A DNA stretch of 64,000 nucleotides from Plenodomus lindquistii (Eukaryota > Ascomycota > Dothideomycetes > Pleosporales > Leptosphaeriaceae), in NCBI GenBank assembly GCA_025504975.1, contig JANUWI010000004.1:1922001-1986000 (forward strand), in the 5' to 3' direction. The translations under genes were made by a program, and so were the position numbers. Below, one piece after another: positions 1 to 11,259 of this stretch; position 1 is the first letter of the stretch; the number at the start of each line of letters is the position of its first letter. A model generated the notes under the pieces. That model was not told the DNA's origin and did no database searches. It saw only the letters and a list, made by a program, of their open reading frames with translations.

Positions 1-2282
1 CAGATCCTTTGTTTGGTGGCTGAGATGAGAGCAAGCTAACACGAGGCAGTATGAATGTTTAAAGGTGCGCAAGGGGACGAGAGCAGCAACTTTCCGCTGA
101 GATATGACATACAAAGAAGCCAGGCATGACAAAAAAAGTGTTGCATTCAAGCATCTACGACTTAGCAACCCTTATCGATCCCACCACTCCACGCAGTCTA
201 ACATTTTGTCACTACTCATTAAGCATGTAGTACCATGAATAGCTATCATGTCCCTGAAGTTGCTATCGTCTTTTTCTGACATGGGGAGCCCTCTCCTTCT
301 ATCTCCTGCTATTCCTGATCATATTCTGAACACCCAACTCTGTCCTGATGCTTCGTAATAAACATCACAATGTGGAAGCTTGCTATTTATTGTGATGATT
401 GGTGGCGTCTAACTCACGAAAGCGAATATGATGAGCCTCATGAGCATCTACGTCTAAGCCCTAAAAATCTTTACCTAGGTAGGCCTTACATTCCACGCAG
501 TACTGCATCTGGCATTCCTGATCAATCATGTTGTCAAAAACGCGCAAGACAATATACTTTTGATAGGCTAGCCACAACATTGCTGCTTCGCTCTCGGATT
601 CAAATCTCGTACACAAGATCTCTGAACTAGCCTTGGACGATGGGAATGAGGATCTACCTAACCCAACGCATTGCGGACTCTTTTCTCGAGAAAGCAAGCA
701 TGCACCGCACCCTAATACCCGCAAGCGCTACTTCGAACATGAAGCGATTAACTGCGCCTAGAGAACTGATGGACAGAAAGTAATGCTAGTAAAGATGAGT
801 ACCGTAAGATACTTCACACGCTGACTGATAGGTGCAGACCCCAGAGTTGATGGCTAGCGCAGTACGCTCATTCATGCCAGAGCCACTGCTAGCAAGAGCC
901 ATGCTGCCGATGAAGCCTTTCATTATTTCAGCTGTACCACAGACCGCCATGCCCACGATGAGAAAGCAAGCTCTGATCATGGCCCCGTTTTGTCTGCTGG
1001 TAAGATCTGAATGGGACCCAAGGAAAAGACGGCGGCCAAAGATGACAAATAAGCCAACACAACCCACATTCATCTGTAGGTACCACCGATGTCACCGTAA
1101 ATGTAGGGAGAGGCGCTACCGAAAAGATCCCTGGGTATCTGATTTTCAGTCCATACTGTTCAACCGCTAGTATACATGATCAACATAACCAACCCTTTTG
1201 AACGGGCACGAATCATACAGGTTACCATTGCAGTCAAGGTCCTGACACTGTTTTCCTCGTCGTAGTTCGAAGAACCCGACTCTTGCTCGTTGGTATGAAC
1301 CTATTCGACATGGTCGACGGTAACTCTTGCGGCGGGCAAATGTGTGGAGCTCTTTAAGGCGGGAAGACCTTGCTGAGCCTCGCAATAGAATTTCGAGATT
1401 CTTCAGCAGCCTCGGCGGAGCTACTGTTATGTTCTAGCAATAACAAAAGGAGAATTGAAGTTCCTCGGCCGCTTGCTGGGAGTATTAGGCCGAGAGGCGG
1501 CGGGGTGTAAGGACCTGGAAGCTTAAAGTTGTCTGCTTGACTCCATGCGCCTCACTTTGTAGCCCCAGCATTGATGTCGTTGCAGAGCTTTGGGCTTGAC
1601 CGGGCTCATATAAGCCTTGTACGTAAATTCCAGCTCTACATGTAGCTCAGTCTCAGTAGAAGCGGGATCTTTCTACCAAACCTTAACTATAAGTAGTAAG
1701 TTGTACCTTTTTTGAGTATATAGCCTCTAGCGATCTGTATTTTGTCTACTTCCGGGTCTGCTTTTTATGATAATGATGAACCTAGTACTTTTATCCTGAT
1801 GAACACATTCCTTTTCACTCGATGTTACGTGCAGGGCTTATGCGAGCCTGCTCCAGCTCAAAGCTCTGCAACACCATTGCTGTCAAAGGTCCGCGGACGT
1901 TCATGTGTGCAAGGGATTTTGTTGAGGGCGGCTGAAGGTCGCATGACGCAACCGCCGCAGCCACGCATGTACGCGCCGGTTAAGCGGCCTAAGGATTGCA
2001 GTAGTCAAAACGGCGGTGCAGCGAATGACGAAGAAGGATGACCAAGAGTTTACAAAGCTATGATGAAGAAAAACAAAACGAAGCAAGCAGGAAGGAATAA
2101 ATGTGGGGGCGGGGGGGATGTTGTTTGGGGTCCAACATCGCTTAGGTAGATTATGGGAGCTACTGCGACCTCGGGAACGATGGATGCGCGTCAGCTCCTG
2201 CACGTGTTAAGGATCGCGAAACGGGTTCGGCAGCCTCACATTTGAGTCCCATGGGGTTGAGAATGACTCACCCTTATCTAAG
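1..2282. other. gene-poor left edge
   Basis: Apart from the transporter relic at 740-1117, I find no supportable gene here. Open frames are short, unsupported by spliceable neighbours and without recognisable motifs. There is a G-rich run near 2107-2119. No tRNA-like B box or repeat array was seen by eye. Confidence 0.6.
740..1117 (-). pseudogene. decayed MFS efflux-pump relic (TRI12-like family)
   Basis: Read on the minus strand from 1117, the three frames together give a recognisable slice of a fungal 14-TM MFS efflux pump. The first part reads PYIYGDIGGTYR, a stop, then MWVVLAYLSSLAAV. A frame change leads into GAMIRACFLIVGMAVCGTAE and GFIGSMALASSGSGMNERTA. A second frame change leads into APISQRVKYLTVLIFTS and TFCPSVL, a stop, then AQLIAS. 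The family normally has W at both stop positions (YRWMW and VLWAQL), so TGG became TGA at 1070-1072 and TAG at 758-760. At least two frameshifts and two nonsense changes make it non-functional. Only about 125 codons remain recognisable. The direction of change (G to A on the sense strand) fits RIP, but point decay would look the same. Assignment to the trichothecene-efflux-type family is from remembered family motifs. Confidence 0.7.
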
Positions 2283-2856
2283 TCATAGCTTGCCATCGCC
2301 CTTGATAACATCTCGTACCAGTTTCAAACCCTCGAGGGCGAACTTGACCATGTTGTTCTCTCGCTCGCTCGTCCCGGTTTCTACCTCACGCGTGACTGTC
2401 TCCTTGCCATCAATGGCTACTGCAAGGGCACAATAACCAGGTGTTCGGTTTCTGGTCTGACCGCCTGTTGGTCCTGCGGTTCCGCTCTCGCTCACAGTGT
2501 ATGTGCTACCGAGCGTCTTGCGCGTATGCTCAGCGAGTCCTGACACAACCTCAGGTGTGGGCCCTTTGTAGTCCTTGATATTCGCGTCGGTCCAGCCGGC
2601 AAACGCAATCCTGGACTCGAGTGTGTAGAGTGTGAGGCCGCCCTTGTAATAGCCCGATGCGCCGGGGAAGGAGAGGAGAGATGATGAGATTAAACCGCCT
2701 GCTGCCTGTGAAGGAATTAGAGAATACTTCCAGAGGAATGCAGGGATGATTGGTTACCGTCTCTGCAACCGAGATGGTCTCTTTCCGTTCCTTGAGGAGC
2801 GTTGCGACCTCTTGAATGACTTGCTTCAGCTCCTCTGGTGGAAATGCCGTAGACAT
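2283..2856 (-). CDS. CinA C-terminal domain protein (NMN amidohydrolase-like)
   Basis: Two exons, 2758-2856 and 2283-2705, are separated by a 52-bp GT-AG intron (2706-2757) and give 173 aa. The spliced junction restores the family motif: ISVAET continues into AAGGLISSSLLS. Further down come a GYYKGG loop and SESGTAGPTGG, which is the active-site signature of the CinA/PncC nicotinamide-nucleotide amidase domain. In bacteria this domain hydrolyses nicotinamide mononucleotide to nicotinate mononucleotide in pyridine-nucleotide recycling; fungal stand-alone copies are presumed to act on a similar substrate. The start at 2856 (MSTAFPPEEL) is chosen because it precedes the first conserved helix and matches the usual length of about 160-175 aa. 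The gene lies 344 bp downstream of the P450 on the same strand. The family assignment is strong; its role in this organism is inferred. Confidence 0.85.
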
Positions 2857-3200
2857 CTTGGTACTGGTGAACTTCCTTTCGCTAAGTTCAGAGTATTTAC
2901 GCTTTGTACGTCCGTAGTGTAGAGCTGTGGAGACTGAAATTCGAGATGCCGGAGAAACCGATGTCGTATCGTAAACGCAATGATGACCGAACAGCTTGGT
3001 GCATGTAGCTTGAACTTCGAGTAGCTCGCTTGACGTCTTGTGGTGGGGCAACACCTTGCTTGCATTGGAGCTCTTCGGTCTAGAAACCATAAACTACCAA
3101 AAACACATTACGCCTTTTGTGACTTTTTACGCTACTATATTCACAGCAGACAAACCACTTAGTGTATACATGTTCAGTCTGTCACCAACTAATCGACCGG
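2857..3200. other. intergenic spacer between CinA-like gene and P450
   Basis: This 344-bp spacer holds the 3' end of the P450 transcript and the promoter of the CinA-like gene, both on the minus strand. I see no further gene or repeat. Confidence 0.5.
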
Positions 3201-5218
3201 TCAGTCGAACGCGAACCTCTCTTCGCCCCTTCTCATCAACCTGATCGGGATAGAGACACCGCGCAGTTGCAGAGTGATGATACTGGCCACCTTGTTCTTG
3301 ATGAAGTCCTCAGCCCTATCAACGGCTTTTTGGTACAGCTCTCTCCTCTGCTCTCCACCCTTTGGCATCCTCTCAACCTCCTCATCTGTAGCAAATTCAT
3401 CGACTGCAAGCTCCACACTGTATTGAGTGAAGATTGCAGCCAGTACTGCCAGGATCTCGACCTGTGCAAATCGGCGCCCAATGCACGACCGAAAACCATC
3501 GCTGAACGGAATGTACGAGCCCTTGACTGGCTTAAACAATTGCGCAGAGGTATCTTCGCCAGAAGGTCCACGTAGATCCTCGTCATCGTAGCCGATGTCG
3601 ACAAACGATTCAGATGTTCCTGATTCCACAATCCAGCGCTCAGGTCTGAAACAATCGACATCCGGCACTCCTTTTACTGTCGGTGCATTGGGTGCAGCGG
3701 GCCAGTACTTCGGGTTCCGATGAACAGCTGCGCTCAAAAAGACGTGAGTATCTCCAGGGATCGTGTACTGCTTCCCTCCAAGAGTAAGCGGTTGCGGTCG
3801 GCCAGGTGCCGTCGATTTTGGAATGTTGATAATAGGCTGCAGCACCCGGAGCGTCTCGTTCATGACAGCAGCCGCCATGCTTCCAAAGAGCTTCTGGAAA
3901 TGTTCCTCGTATTTCCACTCACTAATTTGCTTACCTTCAAAGATGTTGTCGAGGTCTTCCTGGAGATGTCTCTGCGAGGCCCAATGCATTGCGAGGAAGA
4001 TCAAGGAGAAGTGAAGCGTATTCGCCGTGGTCTCATGCCCAGCCAGCATAAGCACAAAGGCATTACCTTGAAGGTCGCTCTTCGTTATTTGCGTGCTTTT
4101 CTCGTCGATGATTCCGCTGGCTCGAATCAAGGCGTCGAATAAATCCATGCCGTCTTGGCCTTCACCAGAAGCCACTTGATTGCGCTTGACTTCGTAAAGC
4201 TCGTCCATGTACTTTCCCCATTCACCAACGGCCTCGCCTACAGTACGATGCAGCTTGAACGGAGATTTCACTGTAGGATCGTTAGTGCTATACCCATATC
4301 CTCAGACGAGCCATTGCATATGTAAAGACTTACGCAACCACTTTCTGGGAATGATTTGGGTCCACATAATGTTGTGAAGAAGCTCGCCGAGCGCTTCACG
4401 GTAGTTCATAGAATGTCCTGCAGGCATCTCAGAGCCCACGCTCATCGACTTGCCCTCTGTCTTCCTATCTGTAGCATCTTTTCCTTCCTCATGAGGCCAC
4501 ACGACACGTACGTCGAACCCGGCACTGCTAATAACGTAGAGGGCAAAATTCATTGCTGCCAAGGCAGGGTCGACCACAGTTTGATTGCCTTTCCCATCAG
4601 GCCCGGCCCAAAGGCCCATCAGTGACTGTGCATGATGAAGGGTTTCCCTGAAGACGAGTTCGTTGTTCTTCTCTCCGAAACTCGGTGCAACAAGCTTACG
4701 ATGCATGCGCCAGTCAGAACCTTCTGTAGACACCAGATTCTTCCCGTAGATGTCGAGGGCGCCGTACATCTCAAGCGGCTTTGGGAAGTCGTTTCGACGT
4801 GTAGTGATTTGTGTTATTGCTTCAGCATCGGCGACGAAAGCAGTCAGCCTACTTGGGGATGCCACAATAAAAACGTCCATGCCAAGATCCCTGTAAGGCC
4901 TATAGCCATGAATGTAACCCCATTCAGGATGTAGAAGACTAGAATTCAAGTGAGAAAGAGGCTTATGGTAGGGAGTACAAACTCATACTCTATCCAAAGG
5001 CCTTGCAGTGATTGGGGTAAGAACGTCCTCAATAACGGTGTCCATATCTTGTATGTGGCCAACCAAAAGATGTTGAAGAGGTTCCACGGGGAGACCACTA
5101 CTGGCAACCCAGAGCTTTTAGCCAAGGCAATGTTCCGCTGCAGGCTCCTAAGTTTGCTGGCCACTTGGTAGAGAAGGATAGCTGCGAAAGCGCCTAGAAT
5201 CAAGGTGATGGCCACCAT
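3201..5218 (-). CDS. cytochrome P450 monooxygenase
   Basis: Three exons (4983-5218, 4334-4938, 3201-4270) with introns of 44 and 63 bp join in frame to 636 aa. An N-terminal hydrophobic anchor (about residues 3-20) suggests an ER membrane protein. All P450 landmarks are present: oxygen-binding I-helix AGHETT (about 357-362), K-helix ETLR (about 419-422), PERW (about 490-493) and the haem loop FSDGFRSCIGRRFA (about 536-549), with the cysteine ligand near residue 543. Such enzymes are NADPH-reductase-dependent monooxygenases. The protein is about 100 residues longer than a typical fungal P450. Part of the excess is a charged insert around 240-265 (KDATDRKTEGK region) and another near 495-525 before the haem loop (GYDDEDLRGPSGEDT). 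The substrate is unknown. No biosynthetic partner genes lie beside it, so a secondary-metabolite role is not supported. Confidence 0.93.
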
Positions 5219-7025
5219 AACTCACTTGTTACGCTTAAGATGTGGCGCTAGGTGAAAACAAGACAACGATGAAGCGGGATTGCGGCGATAGTAGGCGTGG
5301 AATACAGAGGGGAAATTGGTAGTGTACACAGGAGCTTGCGGGTGAAAGGACGACAGAACAAAGTTGTGACGTATAGACATTAGACGCGATCGTTCTTGCC
5401 TCATCATCGTTTCACTGTCTCGGCTAGCATTTGGAGCTTGCGCAGCTGTCAAAATCCGCAACCACGAAGTCAGCCCTTGGGTATTTTTCCCATTTTTAAG
5501 AAAGAATATCTACTATCAGTTGAGGTTCACGATGCAGCGCAAGGTCTGACGTGGACCTCATGGGTGTCCAGAAGGGGTTAAGTCAAGATCTCGTTGTTGT
5601 CTTGGCACAGACTGCGGCACCAATGTCAGAGACATGACGAGTCTGCTTGACGCTTCCCTTTGCAGCTGTGGGGAGATGTCGCACATGGTGAAAAGCTGCT
5701 GTACAACACCGATAGTACAAGGGAAGCCGCGGAAGCTGCTACCACCTACGATACCGGCGCCGCAATTCTCAGCTTGGCGCTACCCTGACAGAGGGAGGCA
5801 GACTCAGGTTCGGAGGCGAGCACAAAGTCATGTTGGCAGCTTTCATTCACGACAAGGCAAAATTTGCACTCGACTGTCGCACAAGTCCCTGGACCGTGGC
5901 TAGCAAGTCAACTTGGGAAGGCAAGTGCCAAGCTCGGCTTGGTAATGTCGCATGTCTGGGGTGGCGCCGGGCAGAAGACGGGACATGCTCCTAGCGAATC
6001 ATCTGCCGTTGCTTCACGGAGCAAACTGAGTGCTTTGCTGCCTCGAAGCAGTTAAGTGATCCGACGATCCCTAGACAATTTGCCATGTCGTCAAAATGAA
6101 GCGACCACCTATGTACACCGACTCAAAGGCGACGTTTCCAAGAATGCATGACTCGTGCTCTCAGAGTCGCGACTGTCAGGGAACATGCGCTGGAACGCCT
6201 CGGTCGATCCACGTGGACAGGCCGGTTCTCCATGAGCATGGTGGAGCCAGGATGGGTCGCAAGTTTAGCCATGCTCAACTTGGGGGTCGTGGTGATGCAG
6301 ACTACACGTCCGGTAGTGTGCGTACGGTGTGTGTCCGGCAAACGACCTGTCATCTGACATGAAGTGCACAGGGACCTTGCCGCTAGGGACATACCTAGCA
6401 TATGAGGTCTACTTGCCCTTTGTGTTTGCGGCGACGAGAGCACGGCGCGTCTGACCGCCTCCTCTGTCTTCTCATGTCTCGACTCGCGGCTGTTCCTGAC
6501 GCCATCTGGGCGCGCTAATAGAGGAAGTGGATTTGGTGTCTTGAGGCTAGTGAGGAGGCGACAGCGCCGCACAGCACTCAAACCAGGCCTACGGGACGTC
6601 AGAGGATGGAACGCGTCTCTCGCAGGAGCAGAGCAGAGCACGTAGTCTGGAGCACGGAGGAGCGCGCACTGCAGAGTAGGAGAGGTGCAGGTGGGATGGA
6701 GCTTGCAGCAGCACGTCACGTTACCTACTGTGTACTGTTACCTTCCATGGGGGCCCCTGCACAGTTGGAGGGCTGGCGAACTGGCGTGCAATGGATGCAG
6801 TGAGAGAGCGAGTGTGTGAGTGATGGTGAGGGTGTGGCAACGGCTGCGGGAGCGACGTTTACTTTTCTGCACCGGCAATGTGCAGGTGGGCGGTGATGGT
6901 ATGTTACTGTACTAGTAGTCGCTTGTGTCGCTCAATCATCTTCTCCACGAGCGGTGGCGGTTGGGCTGGCCGCTGGCCTCGACCCCCTGGTGCAGCCTGC
7001 GCGCGCCCGTGACGCTGACCATGCT

Positions 7026-7050
7026 GCCATGCCATGCCATGCCATGCCAT
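7026..7050. repeat. (GCCAT)5 microsatellite
   Basis: Five perfect copies of GCCAT lie about 770 bp upstream of the Zn2Cys6 start codon. A likely length-polymorphic locus in the regulator's leader or promoter. Confidence 0.9.
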
Positions 7051-7130
7051 TGCTCCATGGACTCTAATCGACTCTACTCTATGTAGGTGCACGCCTCACG
7101 CACATTGCATCCACCACATACTGTGTACAC

Positions 7131-7168
7131 TGCTTCCATCCACATCCATTGCTTCCATCTACATCCAT
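7131..7168. repeat. 19-bp tandem duplication
   Basis: Two adjacent copies of the 19-mer TGCTTCCATCCACATCCAT, differing at one base, lie within the pyrimidine-rich leader of the regulator gene. Confidence 0.8.
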
Positions 7169-7817
7169 TGCTCCCACCCCTAATCCAACTCTCTGCGCCC
7201 GCGCCGCATCTCTCATCTCTCGTCTCTCTGCCCAGGCCTCGCCCGGCCACGCGCGTCTGCCTCTGCATCGCCGCCCTGGCCCTTCACCGCACGGCCCATG
7301 CTAGCCTCTTAGCGCCACTCTTTGCCCGCCGACCAGCAACCCAACGTCGACGGTCCACGCATAGACTTTCCGCGAGTCATCCTGACTCGCCCTTGACCAG
7401 CTCCGGATAGTCGTCTCCGGCCCCATGGTAAGACGTTCCTGCCCAAGGCTACTCTACTCTAGTCTCTAGGTCCTCGCGCGGCTTAGCAAAGCTCCCGTCC
7501 TGCATCCCACTCTGGTCTCCGAGCACCCGCCCTGCGACGCTCCCCAAACTCTTCCTCACCCAGGCCATGACGCGGATTGGGCTGTCGTTTGCAAATCCCC
7601 TCCAGCCGCTCATTCGCTCGCGCCCCGTGTGAATTGGACCCTTTCTGGCCTGTCCATTCCACCTGCCGAGCCCGCTCAGTGTCCCAGCTGCCCCCGTCCA
7701 CTACTACTGGCTTTTGCCGTTTGGCCTGGGAGCATCCGTAGTCGTAGCCCAAACTTCTCTGTCGTACATAGCCGCATGGCCTGAGCGGATCATCTCGCCT
7801 GTTGCATGTACATAAGC

Positions 7818-10800
7818 ATGGCCGAGCCTGACGCGCCCGCCCAAAAGAGAGCCCGTCTGGACTCGGGCAATCACCCTGTCTACAACGGCCTTCCATTTCC
7901 ACCCCCTCCGCTGCCGCCTCACACTCAGCACTCCCGACCGCCCTCACATCCCACTTTGGTCCAGGCTCCCCCCCATTCGCCCTCCCGTCAGTATCCCCCA
8001 CACAGCCTGCCACCGCCCTATCCTTCCCAGACCCAAGGACCCTACCAAGCACCGCAACCTTCACCTTTGGTCCCCCCTTCCGATATTCGCTCCTTTGCGG
8101 ACCCACGCAGCATTCCTTCACCCAGTCAACGTCCTCATGGCATCGGCGGCCCTCCTCCCGTGACAGTTTCCCAGGATCGTATCGCCACATATCGACCCCC
8201 ACCAACCCCCCAGGCATCGTCAGCGCCGGACCTCCAAAGGTCTCGCTCCACCAGCATCACCGTCGACGTAAAGTCGCTGCCCTCCTCCCAAGGCATGGAG
8301 CATGGCGGCCACCACAGTCCTTGGTCCGGTCACCCAGAGCATCGCCCTAACGGTAGCATATCAAACGGCTATGGTCATACCATCAGCCCACCTCATCTGA
8401 ATGGCCAGGCTGTTTATCCACCACCCCCACCTGCTGGCCAACATTACCCTCCCCCGGTGACCCCCTACGCGCCGAGTCCGTATATCGGTGACTACGCAGC
8501 TTCGCAGCAGGTACGCAGAAAGCAGGTCCGAGCCACTCAAGCTTGTAACCATTGTCGATCGCGTAAACAAAAGTGCGATGAAGCCAGACCGTGTCAATTC
8601 TGTCGGGAGAACAACTTTGATTGCCAGTACAAAGATGTTCCTCCGCCAAAGTAAGTGAGAATTGACTCGTTCCGAGACTGCTGCTAACAAAGCGAAGACA
8701 GGACAGGAGCATGATGCAACTCCAAGACGGAGTAAACAACATTCAAGATGTCCTTAAAGACCTTGTCAAAGACATGTCTTCGTTCAAACGCGAGATGACT
8801 ACTTGGAAGCAGACTGTGGAGAGTCGTCTCGGCTCAGGTCGCGCGTACGATATCACATCGGATCATGCCTCACCCGATGCATCTTTTGCACCGCCTCCGA
8901 GAGATCAGATCGGATGGAATAGTCGGACACCCGTCCAAGGGCGCCCTCAAGCAAGGGTCAATAGCGTGATGAAGTTGGAGTCACCTAGCATCCCCGCTTC
9001 TCACATGTCTCCGGCCGGCATGCAGGCATCGACACCGATCAAGCAAGAGGTCGCTTTCGCTCCTCCACAGCAACCCGCGACGCCAGCAGATAGTGTCCGC
9101 ACGGATACTAGCCGTGTTACCGACTCTGGATCGAAGGAGAAGAGCGGTCTCCAGGGCGACCACACAACTCCGGCCCACAAGCTCCTAGAAGAATGGCAGA
9201 GCATGAATGTCTTCTATCAGGACATTCCGTATCTGAACAAGATTGTGGAACAGAACCACAAAGTGTCTGATTACCCAATGCTACTTGAACAGGACCGCGG
9301 CCAACTACGGACTTGGGGTGTAGGCGAGGGCCATGACATCAACGATGGGGCACAGGCGCCTGGAAGCCCCGAGAGCGGTAACGATCACTCCGATGGACCA
9401 TCTCCTGTTCCTGGTTCTGGCCCCGGAAAAGATGGTCTGTGGGGCTATCCACCCCTCGATCACTCCAGTCCAGCTACGCCTCGAGAGATACCAGGGACTG
9501 AAGGTGGACTGGATCAGGATGGTCGCCCAGATTTCCACTCAAAGGTTTTGGCTGATCTTCTAGAGTCGTACCTCGTCAATATGCATGTTCTGCATCCGTT
9601 CATGAACCGAAGCAAACTGAAGAGAATGTTCAAAGAGTTCGGCGAACAGTACAGCCCAGACATGCGGCCCTCGAACGGCAGATCCCCCGTTCCTGGAGTT
9701 TTGCCATTTAACCCAGGTGTGAAGAGGAAGCGGTCTACCAGCGCTTTTGGCGACCCTTCATCTTCTCGAGGCCCGATTGAACGTTCCCTGCGCAATGCCA
9801 TTGTGCTTCTGGTCTGTGCTCTTGGAAAGGTTTTCAATTACACCGACAAGCGCCTGCCTGCGCCGTATAAAGAGAAGACACCATTTGCTGGCGCTTGGGG
9901 TCACACGGGAGGCTCACCTCACCCTACCGGTAGCTTCAACAGTGAGGTCACCGACGACTATCGTCCAAGAAACATCGACATTCTGCCAGGCATGGCTTAT
10001 TTCGCATATGCTACGGATATTCTTGGCAATCAGCACGGCGGGAATACAGTTGCACACGCACAGGCTATGATCCTAGCTGCGCTTTACCTCAGTCAATTTG
10101 CCCGAGTTTTGGAGAGCTGGAGTTGGATTCACAGCGCATGCCGGATTACAATGGTCCTGGTCAAGGCAGACTATCCAAAATTGCTTCGCAGCTATTACCT
10201 TTCCAGTCAAACACAACAGACCGCCAAGGATCGATATCAAAAAAACTCGGTCATGTGCGTCTACTGGACATGCCTACAACTTGAATCCGATATTTTGGCT
10301 GAGATGAGCACGCTTCCTCCTAGTGGTATATCTGAGCACCAGAGCGATATCATGTACCCAGCGGGTGTGTCAGACAGATTCCCGACTGAGGATGGAGCTG
10401 GCTACGAAAACCAGCCTCAGGATGGACAGCAGATCAATGCTTCTGACGCGTACGCCATGATGATCTACTCTAGCCAAATTTGGCTGCGGGTCATCCTCAA
10501 TGAGGCTCATAATGCTCTATATGGAGCTAGCGGAAAGCTTGGATTTGACGTGACCAACGTCAAAGAGGTTGTAGCCAACGCCAAAGTCCATATCGATGTT
10601 TTGGAGAGCTGGAAACGAACCCTTCCCCCAGTACTGGACTGGAACGATGGTGATTTGCCACCAACGGACTTGAATCTGGCTCGTCTACGGGCGAAGTACT
10701 ACGGAGGTCTTTACATGATGCTGCGCCCGTACCTCAGGATCGCTAGTCACGTCTTGGAATTCCCTCCCGCACCAGCAACAGCGAACCAATACAATTCAGA

Positions 10801-11259
10801 AGAGGCCCACGTTCACATGGTCGATCTCACAGAAGACCAGCAGAAGATTATCGAAATCGCATGCAAGTGCATAGAGAGCGCGGTACGCAGCACTATTGCG
10901 TTTGATCGCGTCGGGGCCGAACCTGACAGTGCCTACACCGGATACCAAAGCAAACGTACCAAGCGTTTGATTGTGACCAACATCTTTGGCACACTTCATG
11001 CGTAAGCTAGATTCTCAGTTACAAGTTCTTTCTACTAACGAAGTACAGGCAATTCGGAAACATGCTCGTTTTAACGTCGGTTCTCAAGTCAAAACTCTAC
11101 CCTCGAGTCGCACGCTCTACGCAACTCAACAGACCAAACCTCACTGCACTTTTGCAACGGACGATCGCTATCCTCGAAGAGGTCTCCCCGAATTCTCCGA
11201 TCCTCAGCATGGATCTCGAGATCCTGCGTAACGTTCAAGCTCAAGAAGGCTTACGGTAG
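7818..11259 (+). CDS. Zn2Cys6 (Gal4-type) transcription factor with fungal_trans domain
   Basis: Exons 7818-8650, 8698-11001 and 11049-11259 give 1115 aa. The zinc cluster near residues 242-268 has the exact spacing CNHC-x6-C-x5-CQFC-x6-C. A linker and short coiled-coil-like stretch (MMQLQDGVNNIQDVLKDLV) follow, then the middle homology region typical of fungal_trans, from ESYLVNMHVLHPF to about LPPSGI. The first ~230 residues are Pro/Ser/Gln/His-rich and probably disordered. The acceptor at 8697 gives PPPKQDRSMM; an AG nine bases further on also keeps frame. Intron 2 has the branch motif TACTAAC. The start at 7818 has A at -3 and G at +4; an in-frame ATG at 7806 would add four residues. It is a nuclear DNA-binding regulator. 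The architecture resembles Lac9/Gal4-like factors, but target genes cannot be read from the sequence. Confidence 0.93.

Larger units (their letters stand above)
5219..7817. other. long upstream region of the Zn2Cys6 regulator
   Basis: This 2.6-kb stretch separates the divergently oriented P450 and Zn2Cys6 gene. I support no gene in it. From about 7080 to 7420 the plus strand is very pyrimidine-rich, typical of a fungal core promoter or 5' leader. The stretch also carries the short tandem repeats listed separately. A 198-codon open frame on the minus strand (6123-6719) has no recognisable domain or splice partner. Confidence 0.55.

Noticed and set aside
6123..6719. 198-codon open frame on the minus strand upstream of the regulator
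   Set aside because: Composition is Arg/Ser/Thr/Pro-rich without domain, signal or splice partner; it is best explained as chance in a GC-rich leader region.
7483..8217. 244-codon open frame antisense to the Zn2Cys6 exon 1
   Set aside because: It is the reverse frame of a Pro-rich coding segment, which lacks stops on the opposite strand; no independent evidence.
740..11259. Possible secondary-metabolite cluster (transporter relic, P450, Zn2Cys6 factor)
   Set aside because: No backbone synthase is present, the transporter is dead, the regulator is 2.6 kb away and resembles general Lac9/Gal4-like factors.
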